64,000 nucleotides of DNA from assembly GCA_017484285.1 (NCBI GenBank), contig JAFUTH010000014.1, forward strand, positions 248,001 to 312,000, written 5' to 3'. Numbering within the stretch: position 1 is the stretch's first letter; every line of letters begins with the position of its first letter. The stretch comes from Treponema sp. (lineage in GTDB: Bacteria; Spirochaetota; Spirochaetia; Treponematales; Treponemataceae). This document shows positions 6,899 through 14,610 of the stretch, piece after piece. Both the position numbers and the translations under genes were made by a program. The notes beneath the pieces are model-generated. The model saw only the letters and a list, made by a program, of their open reading frames with translations. It had not been told where the DNA came from and did no database searches.

Positions 6899-9043
6899 AT
6901 GAAAAAATACTTTTTTGTCTCTCTATTTTTCTTTCCTCTCTTTTTTTTGTTTGCAAGCGAAAAAAACACTGTGCTTTTGATTTCTCAGAATCGTGCGCAG
7001 TACGAAAAACTCTCTTCTGCTGAGCAGCTGTATGCCCGTTCTGCACTGCAAACATTCATCGGCGACCTTACGCTTGTTGATGGAATTGTAGTGCGGACTG
7101 ACGAAAATGATGCAACGCTCAGACAGGTTCAGAAAAAATCGCAGATAGAAGCTAGTATAGGTTTAGGCACGGTGCAGTCAGCCTATGCAAGTGATGCGGG
7201 CGCAAAGCCCGACATGCATATCAATTTCTCGCTCATAAAATATGCAGACAACTGGAAACTCTCATATACGGCAAGCGACATAGAACGACTTACTATTCTT
7301 TTTGGAGGAGAGTCTGCGTATTTCTCTTTAGGGCAGATAGATGACGAAGTAGATGCCTTAAGTTTTTCCCTCTTAGATAACTTGAGCAAGCGCAATGTTA
7401 TTCCGTCGGTGCCGTTCAGTATAAAAGCACAGCTTTTGCACGAGGCGGATTCCGAAGAGAATTTCAAAAAATACATAGCAGAATATGAAGCACGGGCGCT
7501 TTCTTTGCAAAAAGAACTGGATTCCTTGCAAAAAGAGACGCTTACGGCAGAAACACGCATCAAAAACGAAAGCGCAGAACGTGCCTTGCGTCTGAAACTT
7601 GAAATAACGGAGCGCAAAAAAGCGTTGCTTGAAGCCGCCGAGAAAAACAGGCGTATCGAAGCAGAGCAGTTGCGAAAACGCCAAGAAGAAGTAAACTCGC
7701 TTACTGAAAAGCAACGCACCGATTTTGAGGAGAGACTTTCAGCTCTGGAAAACAAGCGCAGCGAAATTCTAAAAGAGAGTGCTCGGACGCTTCCTTTAAA
7801 AAAGCGCATTGAACTTATCGAAGCTGACCGAGAAAATTTAATCGCTCTAAAAAAGCAAATTGACCTTACTGTTACGGGAAGCAATGCTTACTATGAGAAC
7901 GAAAAGCAGAAAGAATTACTGGCAAAAAATAGCGAGCCGTGGTACAAAGCGGATTTATCGGACGGAAAGCCGACTGTGGCGGCACGGGAATTTCGAAATA
8001 CTGAACTTGGACAGATTACAAAAAAATGGGATGAGCGCAAGCTGACAGCGGAAAATGAAATTCGTGCGGGGTCAAGAAACTCATTGAAGTCTTACGAGGA
8101 AGCGCTCTCGCACTCAATTGCGGAGCTGGAAGCAACAGAATTCATATTCACATCGGTGAGCCGTGAGGAAAACTACATCTACTTGCATATTGATGACTAC
8201 GATGCAGCTCAAGAAAATTGGACTGTTCGCACAACTACCGATTTTTCCGCTATTCCGTTATTGGCTGTACCATATCAAAATATGCCGGACATACAGATAC
8301 GCTACAAAGACATGACTGGCAAGAAGATTCCATCCGGCAGTGACGTGGCGGCATACAACGAGTATCGCGACAATGTTGAATGGGCAGACCTGTATTTCAG
8401 GGCATCGGTTCCTTATCTGTACGCGACGCTTTCTTTATATGTGAAGTATGATGAGAAGCAACATATCTACAGGGCAAACTACACATCATTTACCATAATG
8501 AAGGTTGAAAATTCGCAGATGATTTACCGTAGCGGGAAAAACAGTCTTCGCTCTTCCGCGCAGGGAAAACATTTCTCACAGAACCAAAAGCCCCGACGCG
8601 GAATTTATATCGACGGCACATTCGCAAAGTCCTTTTTGTATGACGGACAGTTCGGCACAAGAATTTCGGCTTTTTGGGGAAATAAGTTTCTGTTCGCGGG
8701 TGGCGGCGTAAGTGTGCTCGGCACAAACTACGCAGACAAGTATTCGGTTAATTTTGGACGTGCTACGCTTGTTTCTGCACTGGTGCTTGGTGGTGCGTCC
8801 GTCACCATTTTTAGAATTAGACCGTATATCGAAGCAGGGGCTGGGTACTATTTTACCAAAGCAGATTTTAAGGACGGTTCGACTGATGTAAAAGCCCCAT
8901 TAGGATTTAGTGCCAGCATCGGTGGCGGAGCAGATTATTATGTAACGCAGCATCTGACAGCAGGAGCGTTTTACGACCTCAGTTACAACGCAGGGTGTGG
9001 CTTCGCGGACAATTACGGTCTGTGTATTGGGTATAATTTTTAA
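6899..9043 (+). CDS. Exported coiled-coil protein with C-terminal beta-barrel-like domain
   Basis: A 714-residue protein I do not recognise as a named family. It has a Sec signal peptide (MKKYFFVSLFFFPLFFLFAS), an N-terminal globular part, and a long charged coiled coil at about residues 165-330 (repeated E/K/R/L heptads such as EITERKKALLEAAEKNRR). A middle region follows, and the last 130 residues contain alternating aromatic/Gly strands ending in the aromatic pattern YGLCIGYNF, typical of an outer-membrane beta-barrel. The N-terminal part vaguely resembles treponemal proteins with a penicillin-binding-lipoprotein-B-like fold, but I cannot confirm this. It is probably the anchor or export component for the two lipoproteins downstream. 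Confidence 0.6.
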   Translation: MKKYFFVSLFFFPLFFLFASEKNTVLLISQNRAQYEKLSSAEQLYARSALQTFIGDLTLVDGIVVRTDENDATLRQVQKKSQIEASIGLGTVQSAYASDAGAKPDMHINFSLIKYADNWKLSYTASDIERLTILFGGESAYFSLGQIDDEVDALSFSLLDNLSKRNVIPSVPFSIKAQLLHEADSEENFKKYIAEYEARALSLQKELDSLQKETLTAETRIKNESAERALRLKLEITERKKALLEAAEKNRRIEAEQLRKRQEEVNSLTEKQRTDFEERLSALENKRSEILKESARTLPLKKRIELIEADRENLIALKKQIDLTVTGSNAYYENEKQKELLAKNSEPWYKADLSDGKPTVAAREFRNTELGQITKKWDERKLTAENEIRAGSRNSLKSYEEALSHSIAELEATEFIFTSVSREENYIYLHIDDYDAAQENWTVRTTTDFSAIPLLAVPYQNMPDIQIRYKDMTGKKIPSGSDVAAYNEYRDNVEWADLYFRASVPYLYATLSLYVKYDEKQHIYRANYTSFTIMKVENSQMIYRSGKNSLRSSAQGKHFSQNQKPRRGIYIDGTFAKSFLYDGQFGTRISAFWGNKFLFAGGGVSVLGTNYADKYSVNFGRATLVSALVLGGASVTIFRIRPYIEAGAGYYFTKADFKDGSTDVKAPLGFSASIGGGADYYVTQHLTAGAFYDLSYNAGCGFADNYGLCIGYNF

Positions 9044-9063
9044 AGCGGAGAAACGAGAAGAAA

Positions 9064-10311
9064 ATGAATAAAATTGCAATAGTTTTAATTTCGCTGTTTT
9101 TCACCTCGTGCGCCGCCTTTTTTAACGAAAAAATTGATGCTGCTGACAATCTTTCTGATTGTTTCCATACAAAAATTAACGGTGTTGAAGTTATTTCATT
9201 TTCGCCAGATGATGACATTACGCTTACAGCGGATTCTACCGACACCGATATTAAACTGTCACTCACGAGCGGTTTTATCTCATATTCATGGGCTATAGAC
9301 GGGAAAGTGATAGCAGGAAACGAAAATGAAATTTCAATAGCATTTGATGGGCTGGAAATTGGATGGCATCTTGTGACGGTCATTGCCCGTGACGCAGACG
9401 GCAACTATTATTCGGCCGCTGCATACTTTCAGACGGTAGGCGAAAAAACGCCGTCGGGTACCAGTGTAGCAACCAGTTTTGCGGGAACCGATGCAGAAAG
9501 CATATCGTTGTCGTCCGTGACTGAGAATGCTGTAGCAACATTCACTGCCACCGCAGGCTTTGCGTCCTATGCGTGGACGCTCGACGGCGCGGCACTCACA
9601 GAGAGCAGCAGTGCGGCCTGCGTCAATCTTCTGCCGCTCGCAGCGGGCATCCACATCGTGACCGTGATTGCAAAAAATGCGGCGGGTATCTATTACTCCG
9701 CAAGCGCCCAGATTACAAAAAGCGCTTCCCTTGAGCCGGAAATAAAATGCACAGGAATTACGGTCGCGTTTGCTTCCGGGGGTACCGAGCCATTCTCCGT
9801 CACATCGGTTGCGGGCTCCATGTCCGTGACACTTACCGCAACAAGCGGCTTTGCGTCCTATGCATGGATGCTTGACGGCACGGCTGTCGCTAGCAGCACA
9901 AACACTGCTACCGTCAGCCTTGCGTCGCTTGCGGCTGGCTGGCACCTCGTAACGGTTACCGCGTACACAAGCGGCGGGGCGTGTTATTCGGCGACGATAC
10001 AAGTACAGAAAACAGGCGCCGCAGGAAGCATGACCGTACAAGCGGGGGCAATCCGTATCAGTTTTGCAGAAAGTGCCAGCGCGCTTTCTGTAGCCACCGA
10101 GACCTCCGGCACGACGGTCGCCGTTATTGCCACAAGCGGCTTTACGTCGTATGCATGGACGCTTGACGGCATATCTCTTACTGGCAGCGCAAACACAGCT
10201 TCCGTCACTCTTGCATCGCTTGAACTTGGCTGGCACCTCATAACGGTTACCGCAGGGAAAGACGGCATGTATTATTCAGCATCGACTTATATTCAAAAAA
10301 AAGGAGCATAA
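9064..10311 (+). CDS. Lipoprotein with four Ig-like (PKD-type) repeats
   Basis: A 415-residue lipoprotein. The signal MNKIAIVLISLFFTSC ends in a lipidation cysteine. The mature part is about four repeats of 85-100 residues with the core SGFxSYAWTLDG..A..S..TASVxLASLxxGWHLVTVTA, matching the Trp/Gly-rich pattern of PKD/Ig-like adhesin domains. The repeats are also similar at DNA level, so the copy number may vary between strains. It lies 20 bp after the barrel protein and 2 bp before the next lipoprotein gene, so all three are probably one operon. Expected location is the outer membrane or periplasm; a role in adhesion or sensing is inferred. Confidence 0.75.
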   Translation: MNKIAIVLISLFFTSCAAFFNEKIDAADNLSDCFHTKINGVEVISFSPDDDITLTADSTDTDIKLSLTSGFISYSWAIDGKVIAGNENEISIAFDGLEIGWHLVTVIARDADGNYYSAAAYFQTVGEKTPSGTSVATSFAGTDAESISLSSVTENAVATFTATAGFASYAWTLDGAALTESSSAACVNLLPLAAGIHIVTVIAKNAAGIYYSASAQITKSASLEPEIKCTGITVAFASGGTEPFSVTSVAGSMSVTLTATSGFASYAWMLDGTAVASSTNTATVSLASLAAGWHLVTVTAYTSGGACYSATIQVQKTGAAGSMTVQAGAIRISFAESASALSVATETSGTTVAVIATSGFTSYAWTLDGISLTGSANTASVTLASLELGWHLITVTAGKDGMYYSASTYIQKKGA

Positions 10312-10313
10312 CT

Positions 10314-12452
10314 ATGAATATCAAGAAAAGATTTTTTCTAGGCGCAGCACTTCTGATTAGTGTACTGTTTTTAGGATGTTCACTCGCAACAGAAAAGGAG
10401 ACGGACGAAGAAAACGGCGGAGTGCGCGTGCAACTGAACATAGGTTTTGCACGGACTGTCATGCCTTCCGGGTTTTTAAATGCGACTTACACACTCACTG
10501 GAACGCACTCTGGAGAAAGCACTGTCTTAATCAAAGATAAATCTGCTTTGGATTTACAAAAACAGACAGTTTGGCTCGAGGGCGGCACATGGTCATTTAC
10601 GCTTGACGCATACAATGGCTCTACCAAAATTGCGACGGCGACGCTCTCTGACCAGACTATCAGCTCTTCTTCCACGACGCTTACCTTTACGTTCAGCGGT
10701 GTTACCTTTGACTATGCTTCTGGCACCGGAGGCACGAACGTAACGCTCACCTTTTCTGCAAGCGCACAGGTCGCCGCCGCCACCGCACAGCTCTATAACG
10801 CAGACGGCACGGAAAACGGAAGCTACGCCCTTACCGCGCTTACGCCCGCGACCTACTCGGACTCCTTGCAGTGCGTCACGTTTACTAATACAAGCATCGC
10901 ATCCGGCTCTTATCTGCTTGTCTTCTATCTGTACCAAGACGCCGAAAAAACAATGCAAATCGGGCAGTGGCGGGAAATCGTGAACATTGCCGACGGTTGC
11001 GAGTCTTCGGCCGTAATCAATATCCCGAACTTGAACACCGTGTATACCATAACGTATGTATTGAACGGGCTTGCATGGGCAGACGGCTTTACCGCCCCGT
11101 CCAGCTTTAACGCAAGCCAGGGCGTGACGCTGCCGGTCGCGGCGAATTTTGCGGACGGCGCTGATTTTGCAGGCTGGTATGCGGCAAGCGACTTTTCTGG
11201 CACCGCAGTGACCAGCTTTGCCGCAGGCGACTACGCAACGAACGTGACTTTTTATGCAAAGGTAGAGAAGACTACTGGTGAAGTTGACTGGACGTACCCG
11301 ACCGCCGCACCGACCTTAACATGGACAGGCGAAGGCACGCTGAACAATCCCTATGTCATTACTACAAGCCAGCAGCTCGCTGACTTTGCCTACATGGTGA
11401 ACAACGGCACCACCTACAGCGGAAACTACATCACGCTCGGCGCGGATATTGATTTGAACTACGGCTCCACGGTGACGGACGCTTCCGCCTCGTACAGCCA
11501 GTGGAAGCCAATCGGCGGCTCAAGCTACGCCTTTCAGGGCAGTTTTGACGGCAACAGCCACACGGTAAAGGGCTTGTACATCAATTCCTCTTGCTCGTAT
11601 GCGGGTTTGTTCGGCTCGGTAAGCAGCTCCAGCGCGGTGGTGCAGAATGTGACCGTGCAGGGCTACATGAAAGTGACAAACGGGTATTATGTAGGCGGCG
11701 TCGTAGGGGAACATTCAAGCGGAAAACTTGTGAACTGCGCCAACAAAGTGGAAATCATCGCGACAATGGGCAGCGGTTCAAAATACGGCTGCGGTGGCGT
11801 GGTGGGGTATCAGTACTCATCATCACTGAAAAACTGCGTAAATTACAGCAATATTAATGCAAATATGACAGCTTCCTATACCTTAAATGTTGGCGGTGTC
11901 TGTGGATATAACGATTGCAACACTATATCGAGCTGTGAAAACTACGGCGATGTAACGGGTACTTCGTCATCTGTTTGTATTGTGGGGGGAATTGTGGGAT
12001 ATGCTTACTCAACTTCTATTTATAACAGTATTTCCTCTGGCGCAATAAAAGGAAAAGCTGGCTCAACTTCTTATACAGGTGGTGTTTTTGGAAACACTTA
12101 TTCCACTTATGCAGAAAACAACGCTTTCTACGGCACTGTGGACGGCAGTGGCACAAGCATCTATCTTCGTGGCATCGGCTATGCATCAACTGCAAGCGCA
12201 ACCTATCAAGGCTGCAACTACTTCATCAGCACAAGCGGCGCTACGGCATCCAGCGTAGGCGGCTTTGTCGGCACATTCACGCTCGCCACAGACCAGATTA
12301 CCGCTTACGGCTCAACCACGCTCGACTACACCGGCACCTTGCTTGAAGTGCTGAACGCCTGGGCGTCCGCGAATTCTTCCAGCTCGTACAGCACATGGAA
12401 AGCCGGCACGGACGGATGGCCTGTTCTGAGCGACATTACGTGGACAAAGTAG
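10314..12452 (+). CDS. Surface lipoprotein with InlB-type and GLUG repeats
   Basis: A 712-residue lipoprotein (MNIKKRFFLGAALLISVLFLGCS). After a beta-rich N-terminal region comes one Listeria-Bacteroides/InlB B-repeat module (YTITYVLNGLAW..DFAGWYAASDFSG..VTFYAKV, about residues 243-317). A beta-helix-like domain follows with the GLUG pattern (SFDGNSHTVKGLYINSSCSYAGLFG, GGVVGEHSSGKLVNCAN, GGVVGYQYSSSLKNCVNYSNI, and so on), as in IgA1-peptidase and mucin-binding adhesins. No protease motif is visible. The start 2 bp after the preceding gene suggests translational coupling. Probable host- or biofilm-facing adhesin. Confidence 0.8.
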   Translation: MNIKKRFFLGAALLISVLFLGCSLATEKETDEENGGVRVQLNIGFARTVMPSGFLNATYTLTGTHSGESTVLIKDKSALDLQKQTVWLEGGTWSFTLDAYNGSTKIATATLSDQTISSSSTTLTFTFSGVTFDYASGTGGTNVTLTFSASAQVAAATAQLYNADGTENGSYALTALTPATYSDSLQCVTFTNTSIASGSYLLVFYLYQDAEKTMQIGQWREIVNIADGCESSAVINIPNLNTVYTITYVLNGLAWADGFTAPSSFNASQGVTLPVAANFADGADFAGWYAASDFSGTAVTSFAAGDYATNVTFYAKVEKTTGEVDWTYPTAAPTLTWTGEGTLNNPYVITTSQQLADFAYMVNNGTTYSGNYITLGADIDLNYGSTVTDASASYSQWKPIGGSSYAFQGSFDGNSHTVKGLYINSSCSYAGLFGSVSSSSAVVQNVTVQGYMKVTNGYYVGGVVGEHSSGKLVNCANKVEIIATMGSGSKYGCGGVVGYQYSSSLKNCVNYSNINANMTASYTLNVGGVCGYNDCNTISSCENYGDVTGTSSSVCIVGGIVGYAYSTSIYNSISSGAIKGKAGSTSYTGGVFGNTYSTYAENNAFYGTVDGSGTSIYLRGIGYASTASATYQGCNYFISTSGATASSVGGFVGTFTLATDQITAYGSTTLDYTGTLLEVLNAWASANSSSSYSTWKAGTDGWPVLSDITWTK

Positions 12453-12463
12453 GAGATGAAAAA

Positions 12464-12544
12464 ATGAAAATGATGAAAACGACGAATAAAGAAACAAGAG
12501 TTTATCCTTTTTACATAAAACAGAGTAACGGAGTATTAAAATGA
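12464..12544 (+). CDS. Possible 26-residue leader peptide
   Basis: A short frame starting MKMMKTTNKETR has an AGGAG 8 nt upstream and ends by an ATGA overlap with the start of the next gene, an arrangement seen in translationally coupled leaders. It is AT-rich like the following genes. There is no recognisable motif, and it could be accidental. Confidence 0.25.
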   Translation: MKMMKTTNKETRVYPFYIKQSNGVLK

Positions 12545-12852
12545 CAGAGAAAGAACTTGAAGATGAATTTTATGCAGCTGTAATGCGTGATGTAAAAATT
12601 CTTGTGAAAAACGGTTATCGACCTACAGCGTTTCTTAATATGATTTCACAGAAAGGTGTTAGAGAAACTGCAAAACAATTAGTAAACAGCAAAGAACCCT
12701 CTCCTGGCTACACAAAATTGTGGGAAATGGGTTGTTTGCAATATTCGGTTGAAAATCAGATTCAAGATGAAAGATGGCATTCATTATTTACGGATGAAGA
12801 GCGTACTAAAGCAAAAAAACGACTCGCTGACTATAATTTTATTGTAAGATAG
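12541..12852 (+). CDS. Small conserved hypothetical protein, HEPN neighbour
   Basis: A 103-residue cytoplasmic protein of unknown function, predicted to be helical. The C-terminal pattern GYTKLWEMGCLQYSVENQIQ....W..LFTDEERTKAKKRL is one I associate with short proteins of unknown function found near restriction and other defence genes; that is recall, not a search. It lies 10 bp upstream of the HEPN gene, is likewise AT-rich, and could be its partner or antitoxin. The base composition contrasts with the GC-richer lipoprotein genes upstream, suggesting a separate origin. Confidence 0.5.
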   Translation: MTEKELEDEFYAAVMRDVKILVKNGYRPTAFLNMISQKGVRETAKQLVNSKEPSPGYTKLWEMGCLQYSVENQIQDERWHSLFTDEERTKAKKRLADYNFIVR

Positions 12853-12862
12853 GAAATTTGTT

Positions 12863-13486
12863 ATGGAATCAATCAGAATTTTGCAAGACACTTATGAAGG
12901 GCTTTATGCAATTACATCTCCTATTGTTGATTTGCTAGAATCTGAATTAACAAAGGTTACTTCCTGGAAGCAAAAATGCGACTCTATCTTGAAAAAGCAT
13001 ACAGGTGGAAAAATAAAAGAATGGTCATATTTTTGCGAACTTGATTTGTATTATCTTCTCATATTACTTAAAGAGGAATGGAATGATTTAGAGAGCTTCT
13101 CTGATTCAACTTTTTTTACAGATGACAATAAAAAATTGTTTGTTTCTGAAAACGAAAACAGTGTTTTGAATATTCGAAATAATGTTTCACATCCTGAAAA
13201 TTGGGATTATGACATTAATCAATATCGCATTTGGAAAAAAGTTTTGAAAAAGGCTGCTATTGAACTTGGTTCAAGTATGGAAGAATTGCTTTATGAACTT
13301 CACAAGCCTGAAAGAGAGAGAATGTTGAGTTACATTCTTGATAATACTACGAACATTACTCTGAAATCTGATAAACTTCCAGATGATATTCGAAATAGTG
13401 TTTTACATACAAGAGATATGTTGAAGAGCCAAATGACAGCTGCCGGTATAATAACTTTCTTTTCCGATGCATTAAAATCAGAGTGA
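12863..13486 (+). CDS. HEPN-domain protein (putative RNase)
   Basis: A 207-residue, AT-rich protein. The diagnostic feature is R105-NNVS-H110 (LNIRNNVSHPENW), the RxxxxH motif of HEPN ribonucleases, followed by helices. The preceding helices (FCELDLYYLLILLKEEWND) fit the Swt1-like/abortive-infection HEPN type. After the TGA at 13484 the same frame continues for 33 coding residues (13487-13588), so the gene may have been shortened by a nonsense change or be fused to a relic. With the 103-residue protein upstream it could form a toxin-antitoxin-like pair. Function is inferred from the motif. Confidence 0.55.
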   Translation: MESIRILQDTYEGLYAITSPIVDLLESELTKVTSWKQKCDSILKKHTGGKIKEWSYFCELDLYYLLILLKEEWNDLESFSDSTFFTDDNKKLFVSENENSVLNIRNNVSHPENWDYDINQYRIWKKVLKKAAIELGSSMEELLYELHKPERERMLSYILDNTTNITLKSDKLPDDIRNSVLHTRDMLKSQMTAAGIITFFSDALKSE

Positions 13487-13588
13487 GGAAAACAGGTTGT
13501 TGCGGCATTGCAAAAATTCGGGCTACCACTTTTTGAGGATATTAAAGATGATGTTTTTGATATGTATTATGGCATTTTAGATGAATAA
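13487..13588 (+). pseudogene. In-frame relic after the HEPN stop codon
   Basis: Directly behind the TGA, in the same frame, lies a coding-like tail of 33 residues ending in a natural TAA (AALQKFGLPLFEDIKDDVFD.. ILDE). It has no start codon or ribosome-binding site of its own near the 5' end. It is either the lost C-terminus of the HEPN gene or the remnant of another gene joined by deletion. Confidence 0.45.
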
Positions 13589-13621
13589 AAATATAATTTC
13601 ACATTTGTAAATTCCCTTATT

Positions 13622-13728
13622 TTTCCTACAATTGCCCCCGCCCCGCTATGGAGCAGTGGCGAAGCCAGTCGGGAGCGTAAGCGGACGACCGCGCGTTAGC
13701 AAGCTGCGGAACAGCGGTAGACGGTAAA
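13622..13728. repeat. GC-rich hairpin-forming intergenic segment
   Basis: Unlike the AT-rich flanks, this stretch is packed with small stem-loops such as TGGC-GAA-GCCA, GCG-TAA-GC and GCG-TTA-GC. It lies between the HEPN relic and the next small exported-protein gene. It is probably a repeat or structured RNA element; no other full copy is in the window. With the relic it fills the 279-bp gap 13487-13765. Confidence 0.35.
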
Positions 13729-13765
13729 TTTGGCGCAAAAAAATAAAAAAGGAGCTTTCGCACTT

Positions 13766-14128
13766 ATGAAAAAATCCCTTTTCCTCATTCTCGCTCTCGT
13801 TTTCCTCTTCCCTCTGTGTGCTGAAAAAGCCACACTCCACACGGGCGATGCGTTCGGGTTTTCGGTGGCGGACTACTTTTTCCCATCGGATATAACGCTC
13901 ACGGGAAGCAAGTGTTCAATCACTGCCGTCAAGAAAGTTGAAAAAGATGTGTGGTGCTTGTCGCTCGCGGCGTTTCGTTCTTCGCGAATGGCGATTCCCG
14001 TGGTCTATGAGTATTATGTGCGTGCGGGCGACACTCTCAAAATGCGGCGACTTTCCAATCCGATGGAAGGATGTGAGGTAAAGATTGAGGCTGTTTCCTG
14101 GAATGAAGTCGTGATTTCTCTTCAGTGA
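13766..14128 (+). CDS. Small exported protein of unknown function
   Basis: A 120-residue protein starting at ATG 13766 (SD AAAAAGGAG), with a classical signal peptide MKKSLFLILALVFLFPLCA and likely cleavage before EKA. The mature 100 residues are predicted to be mostly beta strand (FGFSVADYFFPSDITLTG, MAIPVVYEYYVRAGDTLKMRRL) and contain three cysteines. I do not recognise the family. The codon composition resembles the chromosomal genes rather than its AT-rich neighbours. Confidence 0.55.
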   Translation: MKKSLFLILALVFLFPLCAEKATLHTGDAFGFSVADYFFPSDITLTGSKCSITAVKKVEKDVWCLSLAAFRSSRMAIPVVYEYYVRAGDTLKMRRLSNPMEGCEVKIEAVSWNEVVISLQ

Positions 14129-14161
14129 AATCTACATCTATTACAACTCCCCGATTTGTGA

Positions 14162-14167
14162 TATGCT
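14162..14167 (+). promoter_or_regulatory. Probable -10 box of the MNT gene
   Basis: TATGCT exactly 6 nt before the ATG at 14174, with no Shine-Dalgarno sequence: candidate leaderless promoter. Confidence 0.35.
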
Positions 14168-14173
14168 TGTCGC

Positions 14174-14494
14174 ATGCCAATTATCAGCGTTCGGAATATC
14201 GCCGGTCAAATTTCTCTGCCATCATCTCTGTATTCTGAAATTTGTCGTCTTGCAGAAAAATACGATGTGAATCAGGTTGTTTTGTTCGGCTCGCGGGCTA
14301 AAGGGACAAACCGCGAACGAAGTGATATTGATTTGTTTGTTTATGGGCAAAATATTGATGATTTTAGGTATGCTCTTGATGAAGAAGCCGAAACTTTGTT
14401 GAAATTTGATGTTGTTGATGCGAGTGGTTTTGTTTCTGACGAATTAAAATCCGAAGTTGAGAAATTTGGGGTAAAAATTTATGAAAAAGTTTGA
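14174..14494 (+). CDS. MNT-type nucleotidyltransferase domain protein
   Basis: A 106-residue minimal nucleotidyltransferase with the polymerase-beta signature VVLFGSRAKGTNRERSDIDLFV (GS then DxD) and a distal Asp in LLKFDVVDAS. Such proteins pair with HEPN (HI0074/HepT-type) partners and act as antitoxins that AMPylate the HEPN toxin. The following 41-residue frame looks like such a partner, cut short. The first ten residues (MPIISVRNIA) are odd for this family and nearly copy the start of the ABC ATPase at 14611 (MAIISVQHIK; 23 of 28 identical nucleotides), suggesting capture of that gene's 5' end. Confidence 0.78.
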   Translation: MPIISVRNIAGQISLPSSLYSEICRLAEKYDVNQVVLFGSRAKGTNRERSDIDLFVYGQNIDDFRYALDEEAETLLKFDVVDASGFVSDELKSEVEKFGVKIYEKV

Positions 14495-14606
14495 AAATTT
14501 TTTAGGGAGCCTTTCTGTTCTTGAAAAAGCAGACAAGTCTTTGTCGAAAGCGTTCCGCAATTTTGCCTCTCTTTTGCAAACAAAAATTTCAGAAATCGAG
14601 GAATGA
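14481..14606 (+). pseudogene. Truncated nucleotidyltransferase partner (HI0074/HEPN-like)
   Basis: A frame starting ATG 14481, overlapping the MNT stop by 14 bp, encodes only 41 residues (MKKFENFLGSLSVLEKADKS..FASLLQTKISEIEE). The overlap and the opening KKFENF.GSL.VLEKA resemble the N-terminus of HI0074-type substrate-binding/HEPN partners, which are normally about 120-140 residues. The rest is missing, so the pair is probably non-functional or the MNT acts alone. The family assignment rests on few residues. Confidence 0.4.
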
Positions 14607-14610
14607 ACTC

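Noticed and set aside
9334-10236. A 300-residue minus-strand open frame across the Ig-repeat lipoprotein gene
   Set aside because: It is antisense to a convincing repeat lipoprotein, is Cys/Arg-rich without domain features, and arises from the repetitive GC-rich codons of the real gene.
13487-13588. Selenocysteine read-through of the HEPN TGA
   Set aside because: No SECIS-like hairpin was evident right after the TGA and the family does not use selenocysteine; a nonsense change or relic is simpler.
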